Shown here: in pieces, positions 41,043-49,612 of the stretch | How positions within the stretch are numbered: position 1 is the first letter of the stretch | How the letters are laid out: each line of letters opens with the position of its first letter | Assembly: GCF_007746075.1 (NCBI RefSeq) | Contig: NZ_CP036340.1 | Location: forward strand, 1-53,694 | Direction of reading: 5' to 3' | DNA length: 53,694 nt | From: Lacipirellula limnantheis | GTDB taxonomy: Bacteria; Planctomycetota; Planctomycetia; Pirellulales; Lacipirellulaceae | Notes under the pieces: model-generated | Database searches by the model: none | What the model was told of the DNA's origin: nothing | Seen by the model: the letters and a program-made list of their open reading frames with translations, nothing else | Position numbers and translations under genes: made by a program

Positions 41043-42809
41043 CTAAATGCGGCCGACTGGTATCATGTCCGCCAGCGGGTCGTCATCCGCAGGAGGATTC
41101 GGATCTGGCGAAGGCTGTGTGTTTTCCGGCTGCACGCCGTCTATGGGCCACGGAATGCCAAAAAGCTCCGAGTCCTCTTTCCCCCACGGCTCGAGGTTCA
41201 GGAACTCATCCTCAAGTCGTTGTAATCGGTCTACGTCCTTATCAGGCTTAGGGAGAAGAGCGTTGAGTTCAGCAGGCGTGTAGTGAGCTTCCCAACCAGT
41301 AATAGATGGAGCAAGATACACGCCGTAAACTCCGTTCTCATAACCCGCGTCGGGAAGGTTCACAAAGTAGCGTGGCGGATACAAATGCCCAGTTCTAATT
41401 TTGTCATATGATTCATCCCAGTCAGGAGAGAAATCACTGATAGAGTTCGAGACCCACTTGGCAGCATCGTCTGACGAGGCCTTCAAATAGGCTTTAATGC
41501 CGCATTCGCTGATGATAACTTCTCCTATTTCACGTCCGTACGCATTATAAACAAGGACCGGTTGCTGCAAGCCAAGTACGCAGGTAAAGCCTTTATTACG
41601 ACCGAGAGTGATTAGTTTTTTCAGCCCTTCAATGTTTCCGAGTTCGGGAAATTCGTCCAAGAACAACCAAGTGCGGCGCGAGCTATCCCCGCCTTCGAGC
41701 GTCGAGAGGTTGGTGGCGATGGTGTCGATGAACAGGGAATAGATGCGGAGCGTTTCTGAGTCTCCTTGCCCAAATCTGGGAAGGACAAGAATCGATGTCC
41801 CTGCCAGCCAGTCCGTGATGCTGATTCTCTTCTCTTGCTTCACCCCTTCCCACGAAGCGGCGATTCTTCCCCAGGGATAGAGCGTTGAATTGATCGTGCT
41901 CATGACGTCCCCGAGGGATTTATCGCTCCCCTCAAACGTCAGCTTCATCGTTGCTTGTGCTTGCGGCGAGAGATTAGTAATCAGATTAATCAATGCCTTC
42001 GATTGCATGACAAGAACGAGATGACGAAGCGTCCACTTGTGGTTGGCACGAGCAATAAACACTTCGACTACACACGTCATAATTGTTCGAGGCGTCTCTT
42101 CGTAGAATTTGTTGTGGGATTTCGGATTGCTGGGGAATACCCTGGCGGCCAAATTTGCCGCCACGGGCGCATAGTCGATGTCTTTCGCGATATCCCATGC
42201 CGCCCTGCGTTTATCAAAAGGGTTAAGGATATACATGGGACAATCGATGTCCCTCATGATGGCTGCCGTAGTTTGTACAAAATCCTCTTGGCAGTCGTAA
42301 ATTAAAGCCCGGCGGTTAGAGCCTGGCGTCAAAAGCGGCAACTGGTCTTGCATTAACATCTTCATCGTGAGCGTCTTGCCGGAGCCAATCCCACCGATGA
42401 TGCAGAAGTGCTTCTCGGCGTCTTTGGATGGAAGGCGAAGTTTTCCCCACAAGATTCCGCGGTCGCCTGGCTTTCTCTTCTTGCGAGCTTCTTTTCTCGC
42501 CGCCTTTTCTTTCAACATCAGGCGTCCGCGATGTTGCTTGCGCGCCTCGCGGCGTTGATATTCTCTACCCAGGTCAATGTAGGTGCGGACGCCAATGAAA
42601 AGGAGCGAACCTACCACGATGATGGGAAGCCATTGCCGAAATACGGCCGGACCGAAGGCGTGCAAGACGCCAGTCCCGATGAGGACGGATGCGATGGCGG
42701 CGTAGATGGGCGCCCAGAATGCACTGGTGATGTAGCTCGACAGAAGGCCGTGGTAGGCGTTCCTCCAAGCGAGCTGTCTTTCGTTCAGCCACTCAAATAA
42801 CTTCATCAT
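41043..42809 (-). CDS. VirD4/TraD-type conjugal coupling protein
   Basis: A 588-aa protein with two N-terminal membrane helices (about 33-52 and 60-78), a basic linker, and a type IV secretion DNA-binding ATPase: Walker A IIGGIGSGKTLT near 137-148, Walker B WLFLDEFPELG near 383-393, and GLQQP typical of TraD sensor motifs. It would couple the relaxosome formed by the MobF relaxase to a secretion channel. No VirB genes are on the plasmid, so the channel must come from elsewhere. A proline- and aspartate-rich tail ends the protein. It is downstream of the small genes that follow the relaxase. Confidence 0.9.
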   Translation of the reverse strand: MMKLFEWLNERQLAWRNAYHGLLSSYITSAFWAPIYAAIASVLIGTGVLHAFGPAVFRQWLPIIVVGSLLFIGVRTYIDLGREYQRREARKQHRGRLMLKEKAARKEARKKRKPGDRGILWGKLRLPSKDAEKHFCIIGGIGSGKTLTMKMLMQDQLPLLTPGSNRRALIYDCQEDFVQTTAAIMRDIDCPMYILNPFDKRRAAWDIAKDIDYAPVAANLAARVFPSNPKSHNKFYEETPRTIMTCVVEVFIARANHKWTLRHLVLVMQSKALINLITNLSPQAQATMKLTFEGSDKSLGDVMSTINSTLYPWGRIAASWEGVKQEKRISITDWLAGTSILVLPRFGQGDSETLRIYSLFIDTIATNLSTLEGGDSSRRTWLFLDEFPELGNIEGLKKLITLGRNKGFTCVLGLQQPVLVYNAYGREIGEVIISECGIKAYLKASSDDAAKWVSNSISDFSPDWDESYDKIRTGHLYPPRYFVNLPDAGYENGVYGVYLAPSITGWEAHYTPAELNALLPKPDKDVDRLQRLEDEFLNLEPWGKEDSELFGIPWPIDGVQPENTQPSPDPNPPADDDPLADMIPVGRI

Positions 42810-42843
42810 ATGACCGACTCTCCATGCGTGCGGGGGCGCGTAT

Positions 42844-43176
42844 CTAATTGTTTTCCACTTCGCCGCGGGCTTCTAGCTCCGCCGTCCGAAGGCCCTGAAG
42901 GGTATAAGCGAGTGCGATCCTGTGGATATAAAACAGGAGACGCACGTCTTTCGTGCTCATGCCATACTTGCTGATGAGTCCTTGCCACGCAAAATCGGCC
43001 GCCGCATATTCATCAGGGCGAATCAACTGACAATAGTAGTCCACCTTCACCGCAGGATTGTTCTTGAGCGGGTCGCCGTTCGTCACCAACTCAAGCAACA
43101 TTTCCAATTGTCGGGGCGTCCCCGCGAATCGCGGTTGAATCAATTCGCTGGCGTCGAACTGCTTTGGTTTTGTCAT
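42844..43176 (-). CDS. Hypothetical protein in the mobilisation cluster
   Basis: A 110-aa soluble protein beginning MTKPKQFDASELIQPRFAG, with GAGGAGG five bases before the ATG. Mostly helical (LLFYIHRIALAYTLQGLRT) without a signal peptide or recognised motif. It is 34 bases upstream of the coupling-protein gene in the same direction, so a role in transfer is likely from context only. Confidence 0.65.
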   Translation of the reverse strand: MTKPKQFDASELIQPRFAGTPRQLEMLLELVTNGDPLKNNPAVKVDYYCQLIRPDEYAAADFAWQGLISKYGMSTKDVRLLFYIHRIALAYTLQGLRTAELEARGEVENN

Positions 43177-43300
43177 CTAGTCCTCCTCAAAAATTAAGCT
43201 CTCCATTCTTCGTTATGCCGAATGGGCCGAAGGCGGTGCGTTAACCTTGCCACGCCACCCATGGGCGAAGCCCCGTGGCAAGGTGAAAGCCCCCCTAGCA

Positions 43301-43963
43301 TTAGCTGTTTGAGGGAGGGTCGATCTTAGGAGGAGGAATTTTGATCTCCTGCTGGGGAGCTTCCAGTTCGTTTTTCATTGCTGCGACTTCACGGCCAACC
43401 GCTGCTTGTTCCTGGAGAAGTTCTTTCGTGGCTTCTACCACGCCAGCGGCGGGCGACGGCGCCAAGGACTGGAGGTATTCTTCCCGAAAGAAGGGACCTT
43501 GCTCCGACAGCGACTTGCCAGAGAGGTCTTGGTCGTTGCGTTCTCGCTCCTGATGTTTTTCAATTTCCGCCGCCAGGACAAACCTCATATCCAACGGCGG
43601 TGCATTGTGATCCCACGGCGGGTCGAGTTCACTTTGGATGAGATCGGCAATGCTGGCGTGAATGACATCCGGGTCGCTGCTATTGAGATGTAAGGCCGAC
43701 ACTTCCCTGACATAGCCTTGCACCGCCTCGTTGAAGATTTCTCGGTCCGCCACCTGCTGCTGCACAGTAGGATTGGCTTGCAGAATCTCAGTCCAGAGCT
43801 GGTCTTTCTGTCGACGTTCTTCGGTCCAGGCCACAAGGCCTTCAGGAGTACCTGATTCAACCAGCGTCGCGGTCCGGCCACGAATGAGTTCGCTGAAAAA
43901 CTCCGGGGCGGTGAGGCGCAGGTACATTTCATCGCCGCTGATGCTGAATGTATTCGGGGGCAT
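43301..43963 (-). CDS. Mobilisation-cluster paralogue, long form
   Basis: A 220-aa protein. Its first 60 residues (LRLTAPEFFSELIRGRTATL, then QKDQLWTEIL) and its last 40 (LLQEQAAVGREVAAMKN to IDPPSNS) match those of the neighbouring gene at 44016-44456; the middle 75 residues are extra. The ribosome binding region (GGAGCCTCTTC) is also shared, so this is a tandem gene duplication. Helical and acidic; no domain recognised. Position between relaxase and coupling protein suggests a relaxosome or transfer role. Confidence 0.72.
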   Translation of the reverse strand: MPPNTFSISGDEMYLRLTAPEFFSELIRGRTATLVESGTPEGLVAWTEERRQKDQLWTEILQANPTVQQQVADREIFNEAVQGYVREVSALHLNSSDPDVIHASIADLIQSELDPPWDHNAPPLDMRFVLAAEIEKHQERERNDQDLSGKSLSEQGPFFREEYLQSLAPSPAAGVVEATKELLQEQAAVGREVAAMKNELEAPQQEIKIPPPKIDPPSNS

Positions 43964-44015
43964 GAAGAGGCTCCGCGGATGTATTTAGAAGCGCAGTTAG
44001 GAACGGGCCCAACTC

Positions 44016-44456
44016 TCAGCTGTTTGAGGGAGGGTCCATTTTCGGGGGCGAGATGGGGATTGCCTGTTTGACTTCGTCTTGTTGGTTCTTCATCGCTGCG
44101 ACTTCACGACCAACCGCTTCTTGTTCCTGCAAAATGTCGGCGACATTCGATTCGAAGAGTTGAGCGTCGATCCCCTGCGGGTCAAGCCGTGAGAACTCCT
44201 GGGCATAACTTTGCAGCGCCTCTTTGACATGTTCTTTGTCGAGCGGTTGTTGCAGCAACTCAGGAGTCTCTTGAAGCATGTCCTGCCAGAGCTGGTCTCG
44301 TTGTTGTAATTCTTGCTTCCAGGCTGCGAGGGCTTCGGGATTGTTCTCCTCCATCAGCGTTGCGGTGCGGGAGTCCATGAGTTCCTGAAAGAACTTCGGA
44401 GCGTGGAGGCGCAGATCTCTTTCATCGTCGCTGAGTTTGTTCGTGCTCGGGGGCAT
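44016..44456 (-). CDS. Mobilisation-cluster paralogue, short form
   Basis: A 146-aa protein beginning MPPSTNKLSDDERDLRLHAP; the ATG has AAGGAG seven bases upstream. It overlaps the 3' end of the relaxase gene by 35 bases, so it is co-transcribed with it. It shares both ends with the paralogue at 43301-43963 and lacks that protein's middle insertion. Function unknown; helical composition could make it an accessory that binds relaxase or coupling protein. Confidence 0.72.
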   Translation of the reverse strand: MPPSTNKLSDDERDLRLHAPKFFQELMDSRTATLMEENNPEALAAWKQELQQRDQLWQDMLQETPELLQQPLDKEHVKEALQSYAQEFSRLDPQGIDAQLFESNVADILQEQEAVGREVAAMKNQQDEVKQAIPISPPKMDPPSNS

Positions 44457-47229
44457 GGAGAGGCTCCTTAAGAGAGGGAAGACTGATACTGGTGAGTGAC
44501 GTGGCGAGTTCTTGCGCTCGTGATTGTCGCATCTGAGCGGCGAGCGTTGAGTACCCGGGCAGCTCAGCCCTGGGCGAGCCCTGGTCGGCGAGCTCCTCGT
44601 GGCGTTTCCGGGCGATGCCGGCGAGGGTTTTTCCAGCTTCCTGTTCACTGGAGTAGAGGTGCAATTTTTCCCGATGCCGACTCATTTGAACGTAGGACAA
44701 TTCCCGGTCGGTCATTTGGCCGCCTAGCAGCACGTACGAGTTCTCCACCGTTTGCCCCTGCCCCAAGTGGGTCGTGCGGGCGTAATCCAGCGACAAGCCC
44801 CGGTAGGGCTTGCACAGCGGATTCAGGGACTCGAGCGGAACAAGCACCACGTCATGCCGAGGAGGAGGCGGAGTCGTGGGCTTTCCCAGGGCGGCGTTCA
44901 ATAGTTGAGTCGCGTGATGCTTCAGCAGATCGCGGGCGTGCTCGGACCACGAAGTGGTCTCATCGCCCAAGGCCACGGTGACGTACTTCCCCGTGAACCC
45001 CTCCCGACAAGCGATGACGGCGCCGGAGGTTCCCTTCTGGATGCCGCGAGTCCTGGCCGCGATATCGAATCGCACCCGATCTCCGACCATGAACGTGACG
45101 CCGTCGAGCTCGACTTTCTCCCTGGCGTCAAGCAGTCCTCCCGCCAGACGCGCTTCTTGGCAGAGCGTATTAAAACGACTGACTTCAGCTCGCGTGCCGG
45201 CGAAGATGTGGTGTTCTCCCGGCCGCTCGACTCCGCCATTTCTTGCCCAATCCGCAACCAGTTCTCGTTCGGCGTCGGCTCGATGTTTTCCGACAAAGAA
45301 CTGTCCTTTTTTCGCGTAGTGCTGCAGGGCTTCTTCGGGGTTGGCACCGACGACGTCTTTCACCGCTTGGCGGTCGTTGACGTCCGTTTGTCGGCGAATC
45401 TCCGTGAGCCTCACGCCGCCGACGGCTTCAACCAGACGCTGAAAACCGCCGCCGCGTTCGATGCTGGAAAGCTGCCTTTCGTCCCCGACGGCGATGATGC
45501 TCCCGCCGCCGGCGACGACGGCCTTGGCGAGCATGGTAAAATCTCGCGTTCCCAACATCCCCGCCTCGTCAATCACTAGGACGGTGCGGGAATCGATTTC
45601 CAACTTTGGAAGCGACCAGGTCTGTTTGCCCAGGGCGACTCGACCTATCTGCCGTGCGTGGTGCGTCCACTTCTCGCCGAAGGTTGGCTCTGCAAGTTGG
45701 TGCTCGCGCCTGCGGACCGTTTCGGATTGAATCCCGGTGCTTTCTTCCAAGTTTCGGGCGGCGACTCCGGCAAGCGCCGTCCCGATGACGCGGTAGCCCC
45801 CCTGTTCCAGCGCCTCTTTCGCAGCCGCCAGCATGTCAGTTTTTCCGGCGCCCGCAAAACCACTCACAACTTTGATGGACTCCGTTCCTTGCGCGAGGTA
45901 GCGGACCGCTTCCTGCTGCTCCGAATCGAGTTGAAATCTCTTCCCTGGTTTCCCGCGCCATGCGGCGGCGGCCGCGGCGACGTGCTGTTCGGCAACGGGC
46001 TGAAAGGGCTTTACTTTGAGCGTGGCCGCCACTCGCAAGAATTCCTGCTCGTCTGCAAGAACTTCCTCAGTCGTGTAGCGATGTTCGCCGTTCCTGATGC
46101 CCAGCGAGATAAAGAACGGGGTCGCTGCTAAGTCGATTTCGATGGCTGCGGTGACCGAGGCCGCTGGCAGCTGTTTTTCTTGCGCCGCAATGAGCGTGCT
46201 CCGGATGAGCTCGGATTTCGTAAACGAGTTCTCTCCGCAGGTTAGCTCCGCGACCGCGGCGGCGAGAGCCTCGCGGTACCGTTGATGTTGCTCGGCAGCG
46301 TCCTTGTCTTGGCGCCTCGGGCTACGGACTGCGGGATACACGCCTTCAGGGCGAAAACCGAGCGTCGTCCCCTCTTCTTTCCAGCGGTCGTAGAGTTCCT
46401 TCCGCGGCGGCACGACGGTTTTTGTTTCCCGGGTCGTGAGTGCTGCAAAGGCGGCGGCGCTGGCGCTTTCCATTCCGCGGCTACCGAGTTCTTGTTCGAT
46501 GGCGGCTCGCCGCTTCGAAAACTGAGAAAGGATGGACTTTGGGACTCCCTGCACTTCAAACCAGGCGGCGGGCTTGCCGCGGCTAGTGAGCGGTCGTTCG
46601 ACGGAGACGCCCAAGCGGGCTTGGAGTTGTCGCGAAAGTTCGCAGCGATAAAACGCCCCGGCGAGCATTTTTTGTTGGTAGAAGGGCTTGGAGCGCAGCG
46701 AACGAACGTTTCCGGCGGCATCGACGCCCAAGTTCAGCACCAGGCAATGCGTGTGGAGCTGCGGGTCCAAGGCCCGCGAGGTCGCGTGCTCGAAAGCGGC
46801 AACGACTAGCTGAGCGTCGACGTGTTCCGCTCCTGCTTTGCCGATGCGTGAGACGGCGAAGTTTTCTTCGATGTAGCGGATGGCGGCGGCGACCGCTTCT
46901 TTCTGGGCCGCCAGGTATTCGTGGCGGGTCGCTTCGTCGGCTTGGCTCCAGAGAAAAGAAACTGATTTAGGAGCGGAGAACGTCAGGTCCCACCCGCACT
47001 GACGATTTTCCTTCCCGGCGTTTTGGACCAGCCTGTTGCCGTCGGCGGCAAAGCCTTGGAACAGTGCGGCGAGGTCTTCCGGCTTTACCACTCCCGAATG
47101 CCCCAAAGCCTGCGCTCCGCCGCCAAGCCAGCTCCCGGGCGGCTCGCCCCCTTCCAGATAGTAATCTTCCCGGGCGAGCCGTTGATAGTAATCCGCCTGC
47201 CTGCTCTGCATAGCTCCGATGGAAAGCAT
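44422..47229 (-). CDS. MobF-family relaxase/helicase (TrwC/TraI-like)
   Basis: A 935-aa relaxase with an N-terminal TrwC domain: tyrosine pairs at residues 14-15 and 23-24, as in MobF enzymes, and the HUH metal site in AAFEHATSR and LHTHCLVLN near 150-165. It would nick oriT and stay bound to the DNA. A C-terminal RecD-like helicase follows, with Walker A SGFAGAGKTDML near 458, Walker B VLVIDEAGMLG near 550 and VQMSRHREKLHLY near the end. ATG at 47229 chosen; no good ribosome binding site, probably coupled to the RHH gene ending 13 bases upstream. Confidence 0.92.
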   Translation of the reverse strand: MLSIGAMQSRQADYYQRLAREDYYLEGGEPPGSWLGGGAQALGHSGVVKPEDLAALFQGFAADGNRLVQNAGKENRQCGWDLTFSAPKSVSFLWSQADEATRHEYLAAQKEAVAAAIRYIEENFAVSRIGKAGAEHVDAQLVVAAFEHATSRALDPQLHTHCLVLNLGVDAAGNVRSLRSKPFYQQKMLAGAFYRCELSRQLQARLGVSVERPLTSRGKPAAWFEVQGVPKSILSQFSKRRAAIEQELGSRGMESASAAAFAALTTRETKTVVPPRKELYDRWKEEGTTLGFRPEGVYPAVRSPRRQDKDAAEQHQRYREALAAAVAELTCGENSFTKSELIRSTLIAAQEKQLPAASVTAAIEIDLAATPFFISLGIRNGEHRYTTEEVLADEQEFLRVAATLKVKPFQPVAEQHVAAAAAAWRGKPGKRFQLDSEQQEAVRYLAQGTESIKVVSGFAGAGKTDMLAAAKEALEQGGYRVIGTALAGVAARNLEESTGIQSETVRRREHQLAEPTFGEKWTHHARQIGRVALGKQTWSLPKLEIDSRTVLVIDEAGMLGTRDFTMLAKAVVAGGGSIIAVGDERQLSSIERGGGFQRLVEAVGGVRLTEIRRQTDVNDRQAVKDVVGANPEEALQHYAKKGQFFVGKHRADAERELVADWARNGGVERPGEHHIFAGTRAEVSRFNTLCQEARLAGGLLDAREKVELDGVTFMVGDRVRFDIAARTRGIQKGTSGAVIACREGFTGKYVTVALGDETTSWSEHARDLLKHHATQLLNAALGKPTTPPPPRHDVVLVPLESLNPLCKPYRGLSLDYARTTHLGQGQTVENSYVLLGGQMTDRELSYVQMSRHREKLHLYSSEQEAGKTLAGIARKRHEELADQGSPRAELPGYSTLAAQMRQSRAQELATSLTSISLPSLKEPLHAPEHEQTQRR

Positions 47230-47242
47230 GGCGTGGCCGGTC

Positions 47243-47560
47243 TCATTCGGTCGCGGCAGGTTGTTTGAGAAGCTTGGTCTGGATGAAGGTCAGCGCCTTC
47301 TCCGGACTCAACTTCCCGGCCGCAATCAGCAGAGCGTTGGTGGAGGTGACGTGCTCTTCACGCAGGAGCCGCAGGTCGTGACGGACTTCCATGAGGACGT
47401 TTTTCGTGGACTCGGCAAAGCTGTTGGTCAAGCCTTGAGTGACGAGATGCTTGGCGTATTCGCCGCGGCTGACGCCGATGACGTTCGCCGCTCGCGTCAG
47501 CTGTTGTACCATTTCAGCGTCGAGCCTGAAGCTGACCGTTTCGCTTTTGCCAGTAAGCAT
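47243..47560 (-). CDS. Ribbon-helix-helix relaxosome accessory protein (MobC/TraY-like role)
   Basis: A 105-aa protein. Residues 5-45 (ETVSFRLDAEMVQQLTRAAN, then SRGEYAKHLVTQGL) form a ribbon-helix-helix fold. The helical remainder (VRHDLRLLREEH) may contact the relaxase. GAGG lies six bases before the ATG. It precedes the relaxase gene by 13 bases. Proteins of this kind bind oriT and help the relaxase. Confidence 0.8.
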   Translation of the reverse strand: MLTGKSETVSFRLDAEMVQQLTRAANVIGVSRGEYAKHLVTQGLTNSFAESTKNVLMEVRHDLRLLREEHVTSTNALLIAAGKLSPEKALTFIQTKLLKQPAATE

Positions 47561-47728
47561 TGTTTACCTCGCAAGTGCTGAGCGGACTAAAAGTTACCGT
47601 CGAAAAACATGGTTGTTGTTTGCAACCTGTAGACAGCGTAAGCCCTTAGCTCCTCAGGGGATGAGAATCTCTGGGAAAACTTTGTCTGCAACCGTGGTGC
47701 ATCAGGTGTGCATCCTAATTTTTATTCG
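47561..47728. other. Candidate oriT region
   Basis: A non-coding interval upstream of the RHH and relaxase genes, where oriT usually lies. It contains imperfect inverted sequences TGTAGACA and TGTCTGCA about 55 bases apart and a tandem-like GGTGCATCA/GGTGTGCATCC. No nick site consensus recognised; assignment is mainly positional. Confidence 0.3.
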
Positions 47729-48262
47729 TTACTCAATTGTGCCATTCGTCGAAGTAACTTCTTTGGCCGGCGATGAGGAGCTTGTTCCGGTCATCGTGCC
47801 TGGGCGAATGTCTGAGCTTTTATCAACCCTCATTTTCTCTTTCTTGAGACGGATTCCGGCCGGCGTATCGACGAACTCTGCATCGCCCAGAGCTTCTTTA
47901 AAACGAAGCGCGAGACCCATCCGCGTGAAGCCAGCTTGCGTGATTCGCTGTTCGACGAGGGCTTTCAGGGCCTCTACCTCGACGACTCCTTCCTGCTCCA
48001 AAAGCAAGCGGACGTGTTTGATGACGTCGGCTTTGCTCGCGGCCAGGTGTTTCGTCGGCTGCTTCTCTTTAGACTTCTTCTTCACCTTGCCCATCGCCGC
48101 GATCGGGTCCGTTCGGTCGAGCGCGGCAAGCGCTGCGTCGATGCGCGAGAGGTCGTCGTCCAGGGAGAAAAGCTCCGTGCGAAGCTGCTCGGCTTTCGCT
48201 TCGAGCAGTGAACGCTCCTTACGGAGCTCTTCCTTGATCGCGTCGAGGCTCTTGGATTCCAT
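47729..48262 (-). CDS. Hypothetical protein: coiled coil plus basic C-terminal half
   Basis: A 177-aa protein: an N-terminal coiled coil (residues 1-50, KERSLLEAKAEQLRTELFSL), a lysine-rich hinge (KVKKKSKEKQ), then a winged-helix-like segment (ASKADVIKHVRLLLEQEGVV to FTRMGLALRFKEALGD) near 75-130. The tail is serine/threonine rich. DNA binding is plausible. It lies at the start of the mobilisation strand, upstream of the candidate oriT. Family not recognised. Confidence 0.65.
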   Translation of the reverse strand: MESKSLDAIKEELRKERSLLEAKAEQLRTELFSLDDDLSRIDAALAALDRTDPIAAMGKVKKKSKEKQPTKHLAASKADVIKHVRLLLEQEGVVEVEALKALVEQRITQAGFTRMGLALRFKEALGDAEFVDTPAGIRLKKEKMRVDKSSDIRPGTMTGTSSSSPAKEVTSTNGTIE

Positions 48263-48343
48263 GATGACGTCCCCGGATTGCGGAACAGAAAAAGGCGGCG
48301 CCTATTGTAGCTTTGGGCAGTCGCTCCTCCAGTAGACGTCAAC

Positions 48344-48384
48344 AAAAAAAGCGGCCCGCCTAGCTAAAGAGCTAGGCGGGCCGC
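48344..48384 (-). terminator. Very strong intrinsic terminator, minus strand
   Basis: A perfect 15-bp GC-rich stem (48351-48365 with 48370-48384, 4-nt loop) followed on the minus strand by seven T. It ends the partition/toxin-antitoxin transcript after the truncated parB frame at 48430. Confidence 0.9.
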
Positions 48385-48429
48385 TTCGTAAAGTTAGGCA
48401 GGACTTTCCTGCCGCGCGGCGTGGCGAAG

Positions 48430-48855
48430 CTAGGCGGCTCGCTTGGTGCGACCGTCCGCTCGCAGCAATTGTGCGCGCTGTTCCAAAGCTTCGGCAATGT
48501 CGGCGAGCGTCACGCCGCGGCCATAAGCCACAGTGATGCTAATGCCGCTTTGGGTCCACTTCTTGGACTGCTTGGCAGCGTCGCTACCCTTCGCCCCGCT
48601 TCCCTTCTTTGTCGCCTGGGCCTGGCCGGTCGTGAGCTCGCCAGCCAGATACTCCTGTGCCATCTCATGCTGCCGAGCTTCGCTGTCAAGCTTGCCGATT
48701 TCCCGCGCAACGCTCACCGGGATCCGACCGCGACCGACGTGCTCTTGAATCGCTTCGGGAAGCTTCAAGAGCGAGAGCGAGCGGCTAAACCCGCCTGCGG
48801 GGAGAATCCGACCCCACAGTCTATGCGCAGGTTGAAAAGGGGTGGACTTCTGCAC
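48430..48855 (-). pseudogene. Truncated ParB paralogue (C-terminal part only)
   Basis: The 141-aa frame matches the second half of the full ParB at 49613-50515: SRSLSLLKLPEAIQEHVGRG corresponds to VSKALSLLKLPEELQARIEG, and later AREIGKLDSEARQHEMAQEY to AYELAKVKDEKAQAQLAERA. The N-terminal ParB nuclease-like/CTPase domain and most of the helix-turn-helix are absent. It lies directly downstream of the PIN toxin gene. It may be a relic of a former parB or a small protein that still interferes with or modulates ParB. It keeps a start codon, so expression is possible. Confidence 0.7.
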
Positions 48856-48867
48856 CCTTTAGTGTAA

Positions 48868-49266
48868 CTAGGAGGGTTGCACGGTGACGAAGCCAAATTG
48901 GCTGAAATGCTCGTCGATGGCAAACGCGGTGGCGACCCCGAGCCGCTTCATGACGGCGAAGCTGACGCAGTCGGTGAAGCTCCACCGCTTGTCCTCGTAA
49001 CGCACGAAGACCTCCCACGCGGCCTGGACGTCTTCGGGAGCGACCCAGTGCAACTGACTGACCTGGGAGCTCCAGAGCTGGGCCCCGACGTGGAGCGCGA
49101 CCGGCCGATGTCCGCGGACCGTGAACAGCGTGATCACTTCGTCGACGACATAGTCGGTTGTGACGAGCGGCTGCCGATTTTCGATGAGGAGTCGCCGGGC
49201 CTCGGCGTGATGGGGGTCCTCCGCCACGTTGGCGGCGAACCAGATGCTCGTATCAACGAAGATCAT
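48868..49266 (-). CDS. PIN-domain toxin (VapC-like), second pair
   Basis: A 132-aa PIN ribonuclease: MIFVDTSIWFAANV gives the first aspartate at residue 4-5, DEVITLF the glutamate near 44, and WSFTDCVSFAVMKRLG plus FAIDEHFSQFGF the remaining acidic residues. Its ATG abuts the stop of the AF2212-like antitoxin gene (TGATG). Expected to cleave RNA when free of antitoxin; a plasmid-addiction role fits its place between the partition genes. A GTG one codon earlier is also possible. Confidence 0.87.
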   Translation of the reverse strand: MIFVDTSIWFAANVAEDPHHAEARRLLIENRQPLVTTDYVVDEVITLFTVRGHRPVALHVGAQLWSSQVSQLHWVAPEDVQAAWEVFVRYEDKRWSFTDCVSFAVMKRLGVATAFAIDEHFSQFGFVTVQPS

Positions 49267-49517
49267 CACTTGCCGCCGTAGAGCAGTTCGTCATGGTTGC
49301 GAACTGACCAGCCGTCGCCGTTGGGGCGCTGGGGCAATTGGTCGACGGCCGTGAACATGGCGGTCAGAGCCGCCTGTTGCCGCTCAATCGCCTGCGGGTC
49401 GTCGGCGGCCGGCTCGGCGTCGACAGTCACCTTCACCCGCGATTGATTCGGGAGCTTCAGCGGCTCAAACAACTTGAGCACGCCGCTGTCGTAGATGGCG
49501 TCGATCTGATAACTCAT
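49266..49517 (-). CDS. AF2212-like antitoxin
   Basis: An 83-aa protein beginning MSYQIDAIYDSGVLKLFEPL, then LPNQSRVKVTV: the short beta-barrel pattern of the AF2212/DUF104 antitoxin family that pairs with PIN toxins. The C-terminus is acidic and aromatic (NGDGWSVRNHDELLYGGK). Upstream partner of the PIN toxin at 48868-49266 and separated from parB by a terminator. Confidence 0.82.
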   Translation of the reverse strand: MSYQIDAIYDSGVLKLFEPLKLPNQSRVKVTVDAEPAADDPQAIERQQAALTAMFTAVDQLPQRPNGDGWSVRNHDELLYGGK

Positions 49518-49556
49518 CCCTCAATTTTAGCACAAATCGAGGCGTTAGCCAAACGA

Positions 49557-49606
49557 AAAGATCGCGGCGAGCGGCCCCACACTGCTCGGTGGGACCGCCC
49601 GTCGCG
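49557..49606 (-). terminator. Terminator after parB, minus strand
   Basis: A long stem (49563-49580 with 49589-49606, two mismatches) is followed on the minus strand by ATCTTTTC. It lies immediately after the parB stop at 49613. Confidence 0.6.
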
Positions 49607-49612
49607 AGGAGC

